DNA from: Thermoplasmata archaeon
Lineage (GTDB): Archaea; Thermoplasmatota; Thermoplasmata; Lutacidiplasmatales; UBA184
NCBI GenBank assembly: GCA_022750335.1
Contig: JAKIVX010000017.1
Span: forward strand, 1 to 33,919
DNA length: 33,919 bases
Direction: 5' to 3'
Shown: positions 23,480-32,238 of the stretch, piece after piece
Layout of the letters: the number at the start of each line of letters is the position of its first letter
Numbering within the stretch: the stretch's first letter is position 1
Notes under the pieces: generated by a model
The model's input: the letters and a program-made list of their open reading frames with translations, nothing else
What the model was told of the DNA's origin: nothing
Database searches by the model: none
Position numbers and translations under genes: made by a program

Positions 23480-24166
23480 TCACGGAACACCCTCGCCGCG
23501 ACCGATCGCGTGCAGCACCCGCTCCATTGAGGGCGGTCGACCCGTCGCCCGGGGCCGAGCGAGGAGGCGCGCGACCCGCGCGGCGATGCGCTCCGGAGGG
23601 CCGCTCCCCGAGACAAAGGAGAATCGATGGCCGAACTCGGGCGCGACCACCGTCCGATACAGCCGCAGTTCGGCCGCGGCGACCCGACGGTGGCGGACCT
23701 GAAGCGATCGAGGATGACCGCCCGGGTCTCCCTCCGCTCGCCGGTGACGTTCCGCGACGGGCGTCCGGAGGTAGACCACCGCGTCGGGAAGGCCCCAGAT
23801 TCCGTCGGTGCGTAGCTCGTCCGCGAACGCGAGGAGTCCGGTCAGCGCGGACGGGGTTGCGAGTCCCAGGTCCACGAGCCCGGCGGTGTAGGTGATCGGA
23901 CCCAGGAAGCCGGTATCCGCGAGCACGGTCGCGCCGCTGTCGACGAGACGTCGCCCTTCCCGGAATCGGCGCGTCTCCTCCCGGAGCAGGCGGCGCTCGA
24001 GGCGGAGGAGTTCCGCGTCGGTCCGCCATGTCAACGATGGGCGGGGACGCAGTCGCTCGTACGCCTCCGGAATCGTGGTGAGCCCGAGCGAAGAGGCGAG
24101 CGCCGCCACCGTTCGGCTTTTCCCGGCGGCCGACGGTCCCTCGAGCGCGACCACTCTGCCGGACAT
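23480..24166 (-). CDS. P-loop nucleoside kinase-like ATPase
   Basis: A 228-residue protein with Walker A GPSAAGKS at residues 10-17 (VVALEGPSAAGKSRTVAAL), followed by TIPEAYERLRPRP and LERRLLREETRRF, then VLADTGFLGPITYTAGL (probable Walker B Asp) and PDAVVYLRTPVAERHRRAEGD, an Arg-rich lid. This is the layout of thymidylate-kinase-like or AAA_28-type small-molecule kinases; the substrate is unclear. ATG 24166 is preceded at 29 bases by CCTTTTCTC, a weak TATA element; longer starts would run into the divergent folP promoter. It shares its promoter region with folP. Confidence 0.7.
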   Translation of the reverse strand: MSGRVVALEGPSAAGKSRTVAALASSLGLTTIPEAYERLRPRPSLTWRTDAELLRLERRLLREETRRFREGRRLVDSGATVLADTGFLGPITYTAGLVDLGLATPSALTGLLAFADELRTDGIWGLPDAVVYLRTPVAERHRRAEGDPGGHPRSLQVRHRRVAAAELRLYRTVVAPEFGHRFSFVSGSGPPERIAARVARLLARPRATGRPPSMERVLHAIGRGEGVP

Positions 24167-24221
24167 CGGGACCGAGCGAAGGGCTCCCGGAGAAAAGGGA
24201 ATCGGGCGGGCCGGCCGGTGG

Positions 24222-24229
24222 CTTTTATC
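24222..24229 (+). promoter_or_regulatory. TATA box of dihydropteroate synthase
   Basis: CTTTTATC is centred about 25 bases before GTG 24251, which fixes that GTG as a leaderless start. Confidence 0.6.
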
Positions 24230-24250
24230 GGACCCGCCGTTCGGACGGTC

Positions 24251-25159
24251 GTGACGACCGAGGTGGATCCGGGAAGGTCGGTGTCCCCGTCGGACCCACC
24301 CCGCCCCTGGGTGGGCGCGCATCGATCACTCGTCCTGGGGGGCGGCCGCACGCTCGTGATGGGCGTCGTGAATCTCACTCCCGATTCGTTCTCCGACGGG
24401 GGCCTCTTCCGCGATCCGGGCGACGCGATCACGTGGGCGGAGGTGCTGATCTCCGAGGGGGCGGACCTCATCGACCTCGGAGGGGAATCCACCCGCCCCG
24501 GCGCCACCGCCGTCTCGGCGGAGGTCGAGTGGCAGCGCGTCGAACCGGTCCTGCGGGGCCTCGCCGGGCTGGTGTCGGTCCCGCTCTCGATCGATACCCG
24601 CCACCCGGAGGTCGCGGCCCGGGCGGTCGACGCGGGCGCGGACATCGTCAACGACGTGGAGGGGCTCCGGTCGGAGGAGATGCGGCGCGTCGTGGCCCGC
24701 ACCGGGGCCGCGGTCGTCGTGATGCACATGCGCGGCACGCCCGCGACGATGCAACAGGACCTCGACTATGCGGACCTCCAGGGAGAGGTGGCCGGATGGC
24801 TCAAGGACCGGACGGACGCCGCGCGCTCCGAGGGGATCGGCGCCGAGAAGATCGTGGTCGATCCGGGCCTCGGCTTCGGCAAGTCGGCCGCCCAGAGCGT
24901 CGAGCTCCTCGCCCACGCGGGAGAGTTGCATGCCCTCGGGTACCCGGTCCTCGTGGGGGCGTCACGCAAGTCGTTCCTGGGGTGGGCGACCGGCACGACC
25001 GACCTCGAAGACCGCCTTGAAGCGGGGATCGCGGCCGCCGTGATCGCCGCCCAGGCCGGCGTGGAGATCGTTCGGACGCACGACGTCGGCCCGACGGCGC
25101 GTGCGCTCGCGTTGGTCGCCGCCGCCCGGGGTCACCCCCCTCGGCCCCCTGGGGCGTAG
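24251..25159 (+). CDS. folP: Dihydropteroate synthase
   Basis: A 302-residue TIM-barrel enzyme joining p-aminobenzoate to the pterin diphosphate in folate synthesis. All signature blocks are intact: VMGVVNLTPDSFSDGG, ADLIDLGGESTRPGA, LSIDTRHPEVAARAV, ADIVNDVEG, KIVVDPGLGFGKS and VLVGASRKSFLG (with the KxR sulfonamide-site region), then EIVRTHDV. This is the bacterial-type FolP, which among archaea is known from only some lineages. GTG 24251 fits the TATA box at 24222 as a leaderless start; the first 20 residues are a non-conserved extension. No other folate gene is in the window. Confidence 0.93.
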   Translation: MTTEVDPGRSVSPSDPPRPWVGAHRSLVLGGGRTLVMGVVNLTPDSFSDGGLFRDPGDAITWAEVLISEGADLIDLGGESTRPGATAVSAEVEWQRVEPVLRGLAGLVSVPLSIDTRHPEVAARAVDAGADIVNDVEGLRSEEMRRVVARTGAAVVVMHMRGTPATMQQDLDYADLQGEVAGWLKDRTDAARSEGIGAEKIVVDPGLGFGKSAAQSVELLAHAGELHALGYPVLVGASRKSFLGWATGTTDLEDRLEAGIAAAVIAAQAGVEIVRTHDVGPTARALALVAAARGHPPRPPGA

Positions 25160-25188
25160 AGGGTCCGTTCGGGGTCAGGTTCGCTCGA

Positions 25189-25365
25189 TCACCGGAGCGG
25201 CTTTCCGGTGTCGTCCACTTCGATCTCGAGGACGAGCGCTCCCAGATAATCGCACTTGAGACAGCGGTAGACCGCGCCGGTGATGGAGGCGTTGGCCTGG
25301 ACGATCTGGCTCGAATTGCACTGAGGGCAGACGAGGATCCGTCTACCCCGGTGGCGACGTCGCAT
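25189..25365 (-). CDS. 58-residue zinc-ribbon protein
   Basis: A short protein, [20 protein letters not shown]..., with one zinc ribbon from CPQC (13-16) and CLKC (35-38) between a basic N-terminus and an acidic strand (LVLEIEVDD). Its ATG overlaps the last 23 bases of gyrA in another frame and is preceded by GGAGGACGACG, a strong ribosome site, so it is translated from the gyrA mRNA. Its function is unknown; nucleic-acid or ribosome binding is a reasonable guess for such small archaeal ribbons. Confidence 0.8.
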   Translation of the reverse strand: MRRRHRGRRILVCPQCNSSQIVQANASITGAVYRCLKCDYLGALVLEIEVDDTGKPLR

Positions 25366-27952
25366 CGTCGTCCTCCTCGGTCTCGTCCTCGACCGGGCCC
25401 GCCTCGGGGTCCTCGATCTCGGTCGCCGGTTCGGGCTCGTCCGGGGCTGGGTCCGATTTTCCGTTCGACGCGTCGGGCGTCGCCGTCTCGTCCGGGACGG
25501 GAAGCACGACCGCGTCCCGCACCTCGTCGCCGTCGTCCAGGCGGATGACGCGGACGCCGAGCGTGTTGCGCGCCTGGGAACGGATCCCCTTCACGGTCAT
25601 GCGGATCGTGATACCGTTCTTGGTCGTCACGAGGATCTCGGAGGTGTCCGTGGTCGGGAGCACCGCGACGACCGAGCCGTTCCGTCCGCCGGTCTTGATC
25701 GTGCGGACGCCCATCGCGCCGCGCGCGGTCTTTCGGTAATCCTCGGTCGGGCTCCGTTTGCCGAAGCCGGTCGTCGTGAGCGAGAGGAGCGTCGGGAACT
25801 TCGAGCTGACCGGAGCCATCGCGACGACGTGGTCGCCCTTCTCTTTAGAGAGGCGGACCCCGATGACCCCGTACGTCGCCCGCCCGGTCGGCCGGACCTC
25901 GCTGAGCGGGAATCGAACGAGTTGCCCCGCGCGGGTCGCGAGCAGGATCTCCGTCGCCTCGTCCGCGACGAGCGCGATGTCCACGAGCTCGTCGCCCTCC
26001 TCGAGGAGGACCGCCTGGATGCCGTTCGTGCGGATGTTCTGGTACTGGTCGAGGGTGGTGCGCTTCACGAGTCCGCGGCGGGTCGCAAAGAAGAGCGAGC
26101 CCTGCCCCTCGAGGTCGTGGATCGGGAGCAGGGTCTGCACCCGCTCGCCGTCCTTGAGCTTCGGCAGGAGGTTGATCAGCGCCTTGCCCTTGGCCTGCCG
26201 ACTTCCCTCGGGGAGCTCGTAGGCGACCAGGCGGTAGACCCGACCGAGCGTCGTCAGGAACAGCACGTCATCGTGCGTCCGCGTGACGAAGGTGCGGATG
26301 ACGAAATCCTCCTCCTTGGTCTCGATCTGCCCGAGACCGCGTCCGCCGCGGCGCTGCCGCCGGTACTGCTCGAGGGGGAGGCGCTTCACGTAGCCGTCGC
26401 GGGTCACCAGGACCACGACGTCGGCGTCCGGGATGAGGTCTTCCAGCGTGCGGGCGGTGAACGCGGGGACGATGCGCGTGCGCCGGGCGTCCCCGTAGCG
26501 GTTCTTCATTTCCGTTAGTTCCTCGACGATGAGCCCGTCGAGCAACTTCGGGTCGGCTAGAATCGACTGCAGGTGGCGGGAGAGCGTCTCCTTCTCGGAT
26601 TTCTCGGTCTCGACCGCCTCGCGTTCGAGGGCGGTGAGGCGGGACAGGCGCATGTCGAGGATCGCTTTTGCCTGCTCGGTGGAGAGCAGGAACCGTCCCA
26701 TGAGGCTGCTCTCGGCGGCCGCGACGTCCTTCGAGCGACGGATGATCTTGATCACCTCGTCGATGTGGTCGATCGCGGTGAGGAAACCCTCGAGCAGATG
26801 GAGGCGTTCGGTCGCCTTGCGCAGGTCGAAGGTCGTGCGGCGGGTGAGCATGAGGCGCCGGTGTGCGAGGTGGATCTCGAGCAGGTCCTTCAACGGAAGG
26901 ACGCGCGGACGGTTGTCGACGAGACAGAGGTTGATCACGCCGAAGCTCGTCTCGAGCGGGGTGTGTTCGTAGATGCGGTTGAGGACGATCTCGGCGGGTA
27001 CGTCCCGTCGGAGCTCGAGCACGACGTGCGTCCCGTCGCGGTCCGACTCGTCCCGGAGGTCGGTGACGCCGTCGAGGCGTTTGTTCCGGACCAGGTCGGC
27101 GATGAGTTGGAGCAGCGAGGACTTGTTGACCTCGTAGGGGATTTCGGTGATGACGATCTCGTCCTTGCCGTCCCGCTCCCGGATCTCGGCGCTCCCCCGG
27201 AGGTGGATCGTCCCGCGTCCGGTGGCGTAGGCTTCCCGGATCCCTTCGGAGGAGAGGTAGCCGCCGCCCGGGAAATCCGGCCCCGGAATGACCTTCATCA
27301 GGGCGTCCAGGTCCGACTCCGGGTGATGGATGAGGAGGAGAAGGCCGTCGACGATCTCGTCGAGCCGGTGCGGCGGCATGTTGGTCGCCATCCCGACCGC
27401 GATCCCGGCCGAGCCGTTGACCAGCAGGTTGGGGACCTTCGAAGGAAGGACGAGCGGCTCCTTCAGGGAGCCATCGAAATTGTCGGTCCAGTCGACCGTC
27501 TCCTTCTCGAGGTCGGTCAGGAGTTCCTCGACGAGCGTGCTCAAGCGGGCTTCCGTATACCGCATCGCAGCCGGCGAGTCACCGTCGATCGAGCCGAAGT
27601 TTCCCTGACCGTCGATGAGCGGGTAGCGCAGGCTGAACGGCTGGGCCATCCGGACGAGGGCGTCGTACACGGAGAGGTCGCCGTGGGGGTGGTACTTTCC
27701 GAGGACGTCCCCGACCGTTCGGGCGCTCTTACGGTAGGCACGGTCGTGCGTCGCCCCGGACTCCCACATCGACCACAGGATGCGGCGCTGGACCGGCTTG
27801 AGCCCGTCCCGGCCGTCGGGGAGGGCGCGCCCGACGATGACGCTCATCGCGTAATCGAGGTAGGATTTGTGCATCTCCTTCTCGAGCGCGTGGTCGTTCA
27901 CCCGGTCGACGGGCTTGGGTTTGGGTTCGGCGGAGGACGGTGCGCCGGTCAC
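25343..27952 (-). CDS. gyrA: DNA gyrase subunit A
   Basis: An 869-residue type IIA topoisomerase subunit that introduces negative supercoils together with GyrB. It has the winged-helix core ([16 protein letters not shown]), the catalytic Tyr132 in [10 protein letters not shown], and a C-terminal six-bladed wheel including the GyrA box QRRGGRG, which marks a true gyrase rather than Topo IV. A 55-residue acidic tail ends the protein. In the drug-binding helix, the position of E. coli Ser83 is Leu93 ([10 protein letters not shown]). GTG 27952 overlaps the TGA of the DHH gene (GTGA). GyrB is not in the window. Gyrase is a bacterial acquisition found in several euryarchaeal groups. Confidence 0.97.
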   Translation of the reverse strand: MTGAPSSAEPKPKPVDRVNDHALEKEMHKSYLDYAMSVIVGRALPDGRDGLKPVQRRILWSMWESGATHDRAYRKSARTVGDVLGKYHPHGDLSVYDALVRMAQPFSLRYPLIDGQGNFGSIDGDSPAAMRYTEARLSTLVEELLTDLEKETVDWTDNFDGSLKEPLVLPSKVPNLLVNGSAGIAVGMATNMPPHRLDEIVDGLLLLIHHPESDLDALMKVIPGPDFPGGGYLSSEGIREAYATGRGTIHLRGSAEIRERDGKDEIVITEIPYEVNKSSLLQLIADLVRNKRLDGVTDLRDESDRDGTHVVLELRRDVPAEIVLNRIYEHTPLETSFGVINLCLVDNRPRVLPLKDLLEIHLAHRRLMLTRRTTFDLRKATERLHLLEGFLTAIDHIDEVIKIIRRSKDVAAAESSLMGRFLLSTEQAKAILDMRLSRLTALEREAVETEKSEKETLSRHLQSILADPKLLDGLIVEELTEMKNRYGDARRTRIVPAFTARTLEDLIPDADVVVLVTRDGYVKRLPLEQYRRQRRGGRGLGQIETKEEDFVIRTFVTRTHDDVLFLTTLGRVYRLVAYELPEGSRQAKGKALINLLPKLKDGERVQTLLPIHDLEGQGSLFFATRRGLVKRTTLDQYQNIRTNGIQAVLLEEGDELVDIALVADEATEILLATRAGQLVRFPLSEVRPTGRATYGVIGVRLSKEKGDHVVAMAPVSSKFPTLLSLTTTGFGKRSPTEDYRKTARGAMGVRTIKTGGRNGSVVAVLPTTDTSEILVTTKNGITIRMTVKGIRSQARNTLGVRVIRLDDGDEVRDAVVLPVPDETATPDASNGKSDPAPDEPEPATEIEDPEAGPVEDETEEDDDATSPPG

Positions 27953-29343
27953 GTTGCGCCTCGAATGCGGAGCTGCGCTGCGATGATCGGGTCGGCCGCG
28001 TCGAGGAAGCGGTCGCGTGTTCCGGGCGGGATCGTGGCCCCGCTCGCCACCTTGTGGCCGCCGCCTTCCCCGCCGACCGCCTTCGCCGCGGCCTGGAGCG
28101 CCGCCGAGAGGTCGAGGCCGTCGGCGACCAGCCGCAACGTCCCCCGGCCGCTGATCTTGAGGGACGAAGTTCCTTCGCCCGAGAAGACGATCACGGGCTT
28201 GTCGGGGGGCAGAAGGTAGCTCATCGCCATTCCGGCCTGGGTGCCCGCGAGGGGGGTCTCCCGGCTCTCGAACCAGCGAAGCGCCGTCCTCTCATTAACG
28301 CCCTGCTCCTCCAAGCGCAGTAGGGTCGAAAGGATGCCGGTCCGCCACCGGGTTTCCTCGACCTGGGCCCGTTCGAACGCCCGAGCGTCCCCGAGCGCCA
28401 TCGCGACCCCCAGGCTCGGCGTTCCCGCCCGGCCAGTCGCGCTCTGCAGGTTCGACAATTCCTCGGCGTCCCGGCCGAGCGAGGGGAGGAACCAGCGCTC
28501 CTGGTCGACTAGGGCTACGAACTCGGGCAGCACGCCGCCCGCCTCCAGACGGGCGCGCAGCGCGCCAACGAGGCGGTGGCGCGCCTCTTCGGGCAGTGTG
28601 AGGGGCGGAGTCTCGGGGTCGATCGAGAGCTCCCGAAGGAACGTGTCGACGGCCGGTCGTCGCCCCGAGAGGCGGCGGAAGTATGGGTCAATGCTGGTCG
28701 CGAGCGCCGCTCCGACGGTCGGGCCGAGGAGCGCGGCGCCGGGACGCCGCACGAGCGCCGAGCGTCGGATCGCCTCGTCCACCAGGATCGCGTTGAGGCC
28801 GTGGAACCCGCCGACGTGCTGCCGGTCCCCGATCGCTCCGGAGAGGGCCCACGGGGCGTTGTCCCAGTTGAGGGGGTCGAGAAAGATGGAGAAGAGCCAG
28901 GTGAGGGTCGCGGCGCACATTTCGCTCATCCCGTCGACGCCCCAGTCCAGAGGGTTGACGAACGCGACGTGCGCGGGGAGGTCCGGGGGGTGGGGAGCCC
29001 CGCGGTAGGTGTGGTGGTCGAGGACGACCACCGGGTGGGGGTGGGCCGGATAGAGGTCGGTCCAGCTCGATCCGGTGTCCACAATGAGGACGGGGCCCTT
29101 CGTGGCCGAAAGGAGTGTGTGCATCTTCTCCCGCTCGACGCCGATGAGGGGGGTCAGCTGGACCGGGTATCCCAGACGCCCGAATGCGCGGACCGCGGAC
29201 GACGCGCTCGCGATGCCGTCCGCATCGTAGTGGTAGATGACCCGCCAGCGCTGGGGATGGGCGAGGACGAGCCCACGGGCCCGCTCGAACTCTCGACTGT
29301 ACTGGGGGTCCGAAACAAACGAATCCGGACCCGAGGGCATCAC
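27949..29343 (-). CDS. RecJ-like DHH/DHHA1 single-strand exonuclease
   Basis: A 464-residue DHH-superfamily phosphoesterase of the archaeal RecJ-like/GAN type. Motifs: [18 protein letters not shown] (metal-binding DAD at 40-42), [23 protein letters not shown] (the DHH motif), and the C-terminal DHHA1 block [14 protein letters not shown]. These proteins degrade DNA 5'-3' and can associate with the replicative helicase in other archaea. Starts are GTG 29343 or ATG 29340, overlapping the TGA of uS15 (GTGATG); its own TGA overlaps the start of gyrA. The context joins translation, DNA repair and topology genes in one operon. Activity is not proven. Confidence 0.92.
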   Translation of the reverse strand: MMPSGPDSFVSDPQYSREFERARGLVLAHPQRWRVIYHYDADGIASASSAVRAFGRLGYPVQLTPLIGVEREKMHTLLSATKGPVLIVDTGSSWTDLYPAHPHPVVVLDHHTYRGAPHPPDLPAHVAFVNPLDWGVDGMSEMCAATLTWLFSIFLDPLNWDNAPWALSGAIGDRQHVGGFHGLNAILVDEAIRRSALVRRPGAALLGPTVGAALATSIDPYFRRLSGRRPAVDTFLRELSIDPETPPLTLPEEARHRLVGALRARLEAGGVLPEFVALVDQERWFLPSLGRDAEELSNLQSATGRAGTPSLGVAMALGDARAFERAQVEETRWRTGILSTLLRLEEQGVNERTALRWFESRETPLAGTQAGMAMSYLLPPDKPVIVFSGEGTSSLKISGRGTLRLVADGLDLSAALQAAAKAVGGEGGGHKVASGATIPPGTRDRFLDAADPIIAAQLRIRGAT

Positions 29344-29795
29344 TCCACCTGGAGGGCCGCGCCCGCAGCAGAATACCGCCAGTTCTCAGGGAGGCGGCGG
29401 TGCTGCCGGTAGTACCGGGCCAGGCGGCGGATCCTCGACTCCATCAGGGCGAGGCCCCGACGGTTCGAGAGGTCCTTGGGGTGGGTCGCAAGGTGACGCT
29501 GAAGGTGGACGACCCGCTTGAGGAGCGCCTGGAGGTCGTCCGGGATCTCGGGGCGGACGCCGTGTTCGCTCAGGACGGTCGAGAGACGCTTGCCGGTGAT
29601 CGCACGCGTCGAGGGGATTCCGTGCTGGTCCCGGAGGGTGAGGCCGACGAGGGCGGACGAAAGGCCCCCCTTGGAGAGCGTGACGGCCTGCTCCACGACC
29701 TCTTCGGACGTGGCGGTGACCCACTCGGGCTTCGTCAGGGGGTACGGACGGTGGGAACCGGCCTTTCCCTTGTGTCCGGAGTGGATGCGCGACAT
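29340..29795 (-). CDS. rps15: Small-subunit ribosomal protein uS15
   Basis: A 151-residue archaeal/eukaryotic-type uS15. It begins MSRIHSGHKGKAGSHRPYP, the conserved 'MaRmhsg-kGks-S--P' start, then the N-terminal helical extension (EEVVEQAVTLSKGGLSSALVG, LRDQHGIPSTR), and the core domain LQRHLATHPKDLSNRRGLALMESRIRRLARYY. The end AAGAALQVE is slightly longer than usual. The ATG is 28-30 bases from a TATA-like TTAAGTAAC. It leads the uS15-DHH-gyrA-zinc-ribbon operon, in which every junction overlaps. Confidence 0.96.
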   Translation of the reverse strand: MSRIHSGHKGKAGSHRPYPLTKPEWVTATSEEVVEQAVTLSKGGLSSALVGLTLRDQHGIPSTRAITGKRLSTVLSEHGVRPEIPDDLQALLKRVVHLQRHLATHPKDLSNRRGLALMESRIRRLARYYRQHRRLPENWRYSAAGAALQVE

Positions 29796-29817
29796 GGCCT
29801 CGCGCCGACACTCGTCG

Positions 29818-29832
29818 GTTACTTAAGGTAAC
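29818..29832. promoter_or_regulatory. Palindromic TATA region of the uS15 operon
   Basis: GTTACTTAAGGTAAC: arms GTTAC/GTAAC around TTAAG, located where the TATA box of the uS15 operon should be (about 28-30 bases before the ATG). It could serve as promoter and as a binding site for a dimeric regulator. Confidence 0.45.
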
Positions 29833-29859
29833 GGGACGGACGGAGCACCGAGGTCCCCG

Positions 29860-30201
29860 TCAGGGGATCCGGTCGCTCGACTTCTGGACCTCGACGAGGA
29901 AGGCCTTGCCTTCGGCCGTGATCTGATAGACCGCCCGGGCGGGGGTCGGGTTCTGGGATGCGACGTTCGTCGACAGCCGGGCCTCCACGAGGCCGTTGCG
30001 CACGAGCAGTCCGAGCGCCAACGGGACCTGCACATGGCCCTGCTCGACGGCCCAGAATCGGGACAGTAGCCGCTCCATCTCGACGAGCTCGAGCGTCTGT
30101 TCGCGGCTCCGACCCTCGTTGATCGATTCGGCTCGGTTCAACTGTTGGAGGAGGGCCACCAACGTCGACCGAACCGGATCGGGCGCGTCCTCCGAGCCCA
30201 C
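29860..30201 (-). CDS. Winged-helix-like DNA-binding protein (paralogue 1)
   Basis: A 113-residue protein that looks like a small winged-helix regulator: helices STLVALLQQLNRAES and LELVEMERLLSRF, a third helix VQVPLALGLLVRNGLVEARL, then a wing and closing strand ARAVYQITAEGKAFLVEVQ, the usual end of PadR/MarR-like domains. The second minus-strand gene upstream (30258-30596) has the same length and order of elements, suggesting a duplication. GTG 30201 lies 30 bases from a TATA box (GATTTAAGT). The target genes are unknown. Confidence 0.65.
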   Translation of the reverse strand: MGSEDAPDPVRSTLVALLQQLNRAESINEGRSREQTLELVEMERLLSRFWAVEQGHVQVPLALGLLVRNGLVEARLSTNVASQNPTPARAVYQITAEGKAFLVEVQKSSDRIP

Positions 30202-30226
30202 GCGTCGTACAACGCTCGGTTCCGGT

Positions 30227-30235
30227 ACTTAAATC
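30227..30235 (-). promoter_or_regulatory. TATA box of winged-helix paralogue 1
   Basis: GATTTAAGT on the minus strand, centred 30 bases before GTG 30201. It sits in the short gap between the two winged-helix genes, so each can be transcribed separately. Confidence 0.55.
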
Positions 30236-30257
30236 ACGCCGGGAGCGGGCTTGCCGT

Positions 30258-30596
30258 TCATGCGATTCTCCCCGAACGTTCGTTCTTGAGCAGGAGGTAT
30301 TCCTTCCCGGGGAGGGCAAGCGTGTACCGGCGCCCGACGATCCGTCCCCGGTCCCAGGCATACTGGCTGTCCTCGAGCACCGAGACCATCCGGTTGCCGA
30401 GGAGGGTCGCGATCGCAGCGTCGAGTTCTTCGATCGTTACCGTGGCATGCGGGCCTCCGCGCAAGAGGGTGAACAGTTCGTGGTGCTCGAGTCCCTCGAC
30501 GGTGGACGCTTCCTCCTCCGACTTGTTGAGGAGCCGCAGGACCTCCAAGAGGATGACCCCGAGTTCGAGCGCACGCTCCTCCTGCTCTTCGTCCAT
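30258..30596 (-). CDS. Winged-helix-like DNA-binding protein (paralogue 2)
   Basis: A 112-residue protein with an acidic N-terminus (MDEEQEERALELG), helices LGVILLEVLRLLNKSEEE and HHELFTLLRGG, a helix VTIEELDAAIATLLGNRMVSVLED, and a closing VGRRYTLALPGKEYLLLK strand. The order L--LL--LN--E ... AL--LV-N--V ... R-Y-(I/L)---GK-(F/Y)L is shared with the 113-residue gene downstream, so the two are probably paralogues. The ATG at 30596 has no clear TATA box; a G-rich stretch (GAGGGGGGTCGGG) lies 8 bases upstream and may act as ribosome site. Its function as a regulator is inferred. Confidence 0.6.
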   Translation of the reverse strand: MDEEQEERALELGVILLEVLRLLNKSEEEASTVEGLEHHELFTLLRGGPHATVTIEELDAAIATLLGNRMVSVLEDSQYAWDRGRIVGRRYTLALPGKEYLLLKNERSGRIA

Positions 30597-30655
30597 GACC
30601 GTTCATCCCGACCCCCCTCATGAGTCCGCGGGACGGCCGGTCCGGCGCGGCGCCG

Positions 30656-30664
30656 ACTTAATAG
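30656..30664 (+). promoter_or_regulatory. TATA box of the Cys-rich protein/trpS operon
   Basis: ACTTAATAG is centred 32 bases before the ATG at 30692. Confidence 0.55.
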
Positions 30665-30691
30665 GGAGGTCCCGCACGTACCTCACCCTCC

Positions 30692-31000
30692 ATGACCTGC
30701 ACGTGCCGGAACCCGGCCCGATGCCCGGTCTGCAACCAGTCGGTCCGGGTGCCGCTCACCAACCTCGAGAACGCGACCGGCGGGGCGTTCCTGGTCGACC
30801 GGTTCGCTCGTCGGGATTCCTCGGCTTCCCGCGAGGGCCTGCGCCGGCTCATCCAGGGGTACGCGACGTGTCCGGCGTGCGGTCACACGATCTACCACGA
30901 CCACTCCCGCTCGTGCGTCGCGGATGCGTTGAGCTCGGCGGGGGTGCCGCTCCCCGAACGTGAGGCGATCCTCTCCAAGATCACGTTCCCCGAAGGGTGA
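30692..31000 (+). CDS. Cys-rich zinc-binding protein upstream of trpS
   Basis: A 102-residue protein that I do not recognise. It has two Cys clusters suitable for zinc: TCTCRNPARCPVC at the N-terminus (Cys3, 5, 11, 14) and ATCPACGHTIYHDHSRSC near residues 59-76. A helix (SREGLRRLIQGYA) separates them. A disordered or helical tail (LPEREAILSKITFPEG) ends it. It stops 10 bases before the trpS ATG, so both are on one mRNA. A role in RNA or tRNA work is suggested only by that neighbour. Confidence 0.7.
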   Translation: MTCTCRNPARCPVCNQSVRVPLTNLENATGGAFLVDRFARRDSSASREGLRRLIQGYATCPACGHTIYHDHSRSCVADALSSAGVPLPEREAILSKITFPEG

Positions 31001-31010
31001 GGCCGACCCG

Positions 31011-32159
31011 ATGGCTCCGCCCGATGATTTCGTCGTCACTCCGTACGAGGTCAAAGGGCGGATCGACTACCAGCGTCTGCGCGAGATGTTCGGCACGCAG
31101 GACCTGACGCCGGAGCTCCTCGCCCGCCTCCACCAAGTCGCGGGCGGGGACCTCCCGCCACTGCTCTCGCGGGGCGTCTACTACTCCCACCGGGACCTGG
31201 GGTTGCTGCTCGATCAGTACCAGAAGGGCTCTCCGTTCTTCCTGTACTCCGGGCGCGGACCCTCCGGCCCGCTGCATACCTCCCACCTCGTCTCGTTCGA
31301 CCTCTGCCGATGGCTCCAGAAGACCCTCGGAGTCTCGATGTACATCCAGATCACGGATGACGAGAAGTTCTGGGCCCGGTCCGGTCTCACCCGGGAGCAG
31401 ACCGCGTACTGGGGGATGGAAAATCTCTACGACATCCTCGCGCTCGGCTTCGATCCGAAGCGGACGCACGTCTTCTTCGATTCCAAGTCGATCGCCGCGC
31501 TCTACCCGCTCGCGATCCGCGTCGCACGGAAGATTCCCTACTCAACCGTGAAAGCGGTCTTCGGCTTCGAGCCGAGCACCAACATCGGTCTCGTGTTCTA
31601 CACGGCTCTCCAGACCGTCCCCTGTTTCTGGCCGTCGTGGGCCGAGGACCGGGCGGTCCCCTGCCTCATCCCGTGCGGGATCGACCAGGACCCCCACTTC
31701 CGGGTGACGCGGGACATCGCAGAAAGTCTCGGGTACCCGAAACCGTCGTTGATCCACAGCCAGATGCTCCCCGGCCTTCTCGGCGAGAATGCGATGAGCA
31801 CGACCGGGGACCGGGAGGACAACGCCCTGTTCCTCAACGACTCGGCCGCGACCGTCGATCGGAAGGTGCGCGGGGCGTTCACCGGTGGCCGGGCGACCGT
31901 GGAGGAACAACGCCGCTTGGGGGCGACGCCTGAGATCTGCTCCGTCTGGGCTCTGTGGCGCACCCGCTTTGCGAAGGACGACCAGGAGTTCGCGTCGGTC
32001 ACGCGCGATTGCCGGTCGGGCGCGCTCCTGTGCGGCGAGTGCAAGGGGCGGGTCCTCGAGCGGATCCACGCGTTCTACGCGACCCATGCCGAAGCCCGGA
32101 TCAAAGTCCAGGACTGGGCCGAGTCCACCATCGTCACCGAGGCTCCGAAGCCAATCTGA
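31011..32159 (+). CDS. trpS: Tryptophanyl-tRNA synthetase
   Basis: A 382-residue class I synthetase of the archaeal/eukaryotic type. The N-terminal extension FVVTPYEVKGRIDYQRL is typical of that branch. The HIGH motif is GPLHTSHL (86-93), followed by YIQITDDEKFW, and the tryptophan-site region PCLIPCGIDQDPHFRVTRDIA is well conserved. The KMSKS loop is unusual: LGENAMSTTGD (AMSTT at 261-265) lacks the lysines, where related enzymes have KMSAS or KMSSS. The C-terminal helix with CGECKGRV is normal. The ATG follows the Cys-rich gene by 10 bases. Confidence 0.95.
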   Translation: MAPPDDFVVTPYEVKGRIDYQRLREMFGTQDLTPELLARLHQVAGGDLPPLLSRGVYYSHRDLGLLLDQYQKGSPFFLYSGRGPSGPLHTSHLVSFDLCRWLQKTLGVSMYIQITDDEKFWARSGLTREQTAYWGMENLYDILALGFDPKRTHVFFDSKSIAALYPLAIRVARKIPYSTVKAVFGFEPSTNIGLVFYTALQTVPCFWPSWAEDRAVPCLIPCGIDQDPHFRVTRDIAESLGYPKPSLIHSQMLPGLLGENAMSTTGDREDNALFLNDSAATVDRKVRGAFTGGRATVEEQRRLGATPEICSVWALWRTRFAKDDQEFASVTRDCRSGALLCGECKGRVLERIHAFYATHAEARIKVQDWAESTIVTEAPKPI

Positions 32160-32238
32160 GGAGTCGTCGGCAGGGACCCTGCTCCCGCCTTCGGCCCTTC
32201 CCCCAGCCGACCTGCGGTCAACGGGGGGATCTTGAGCT

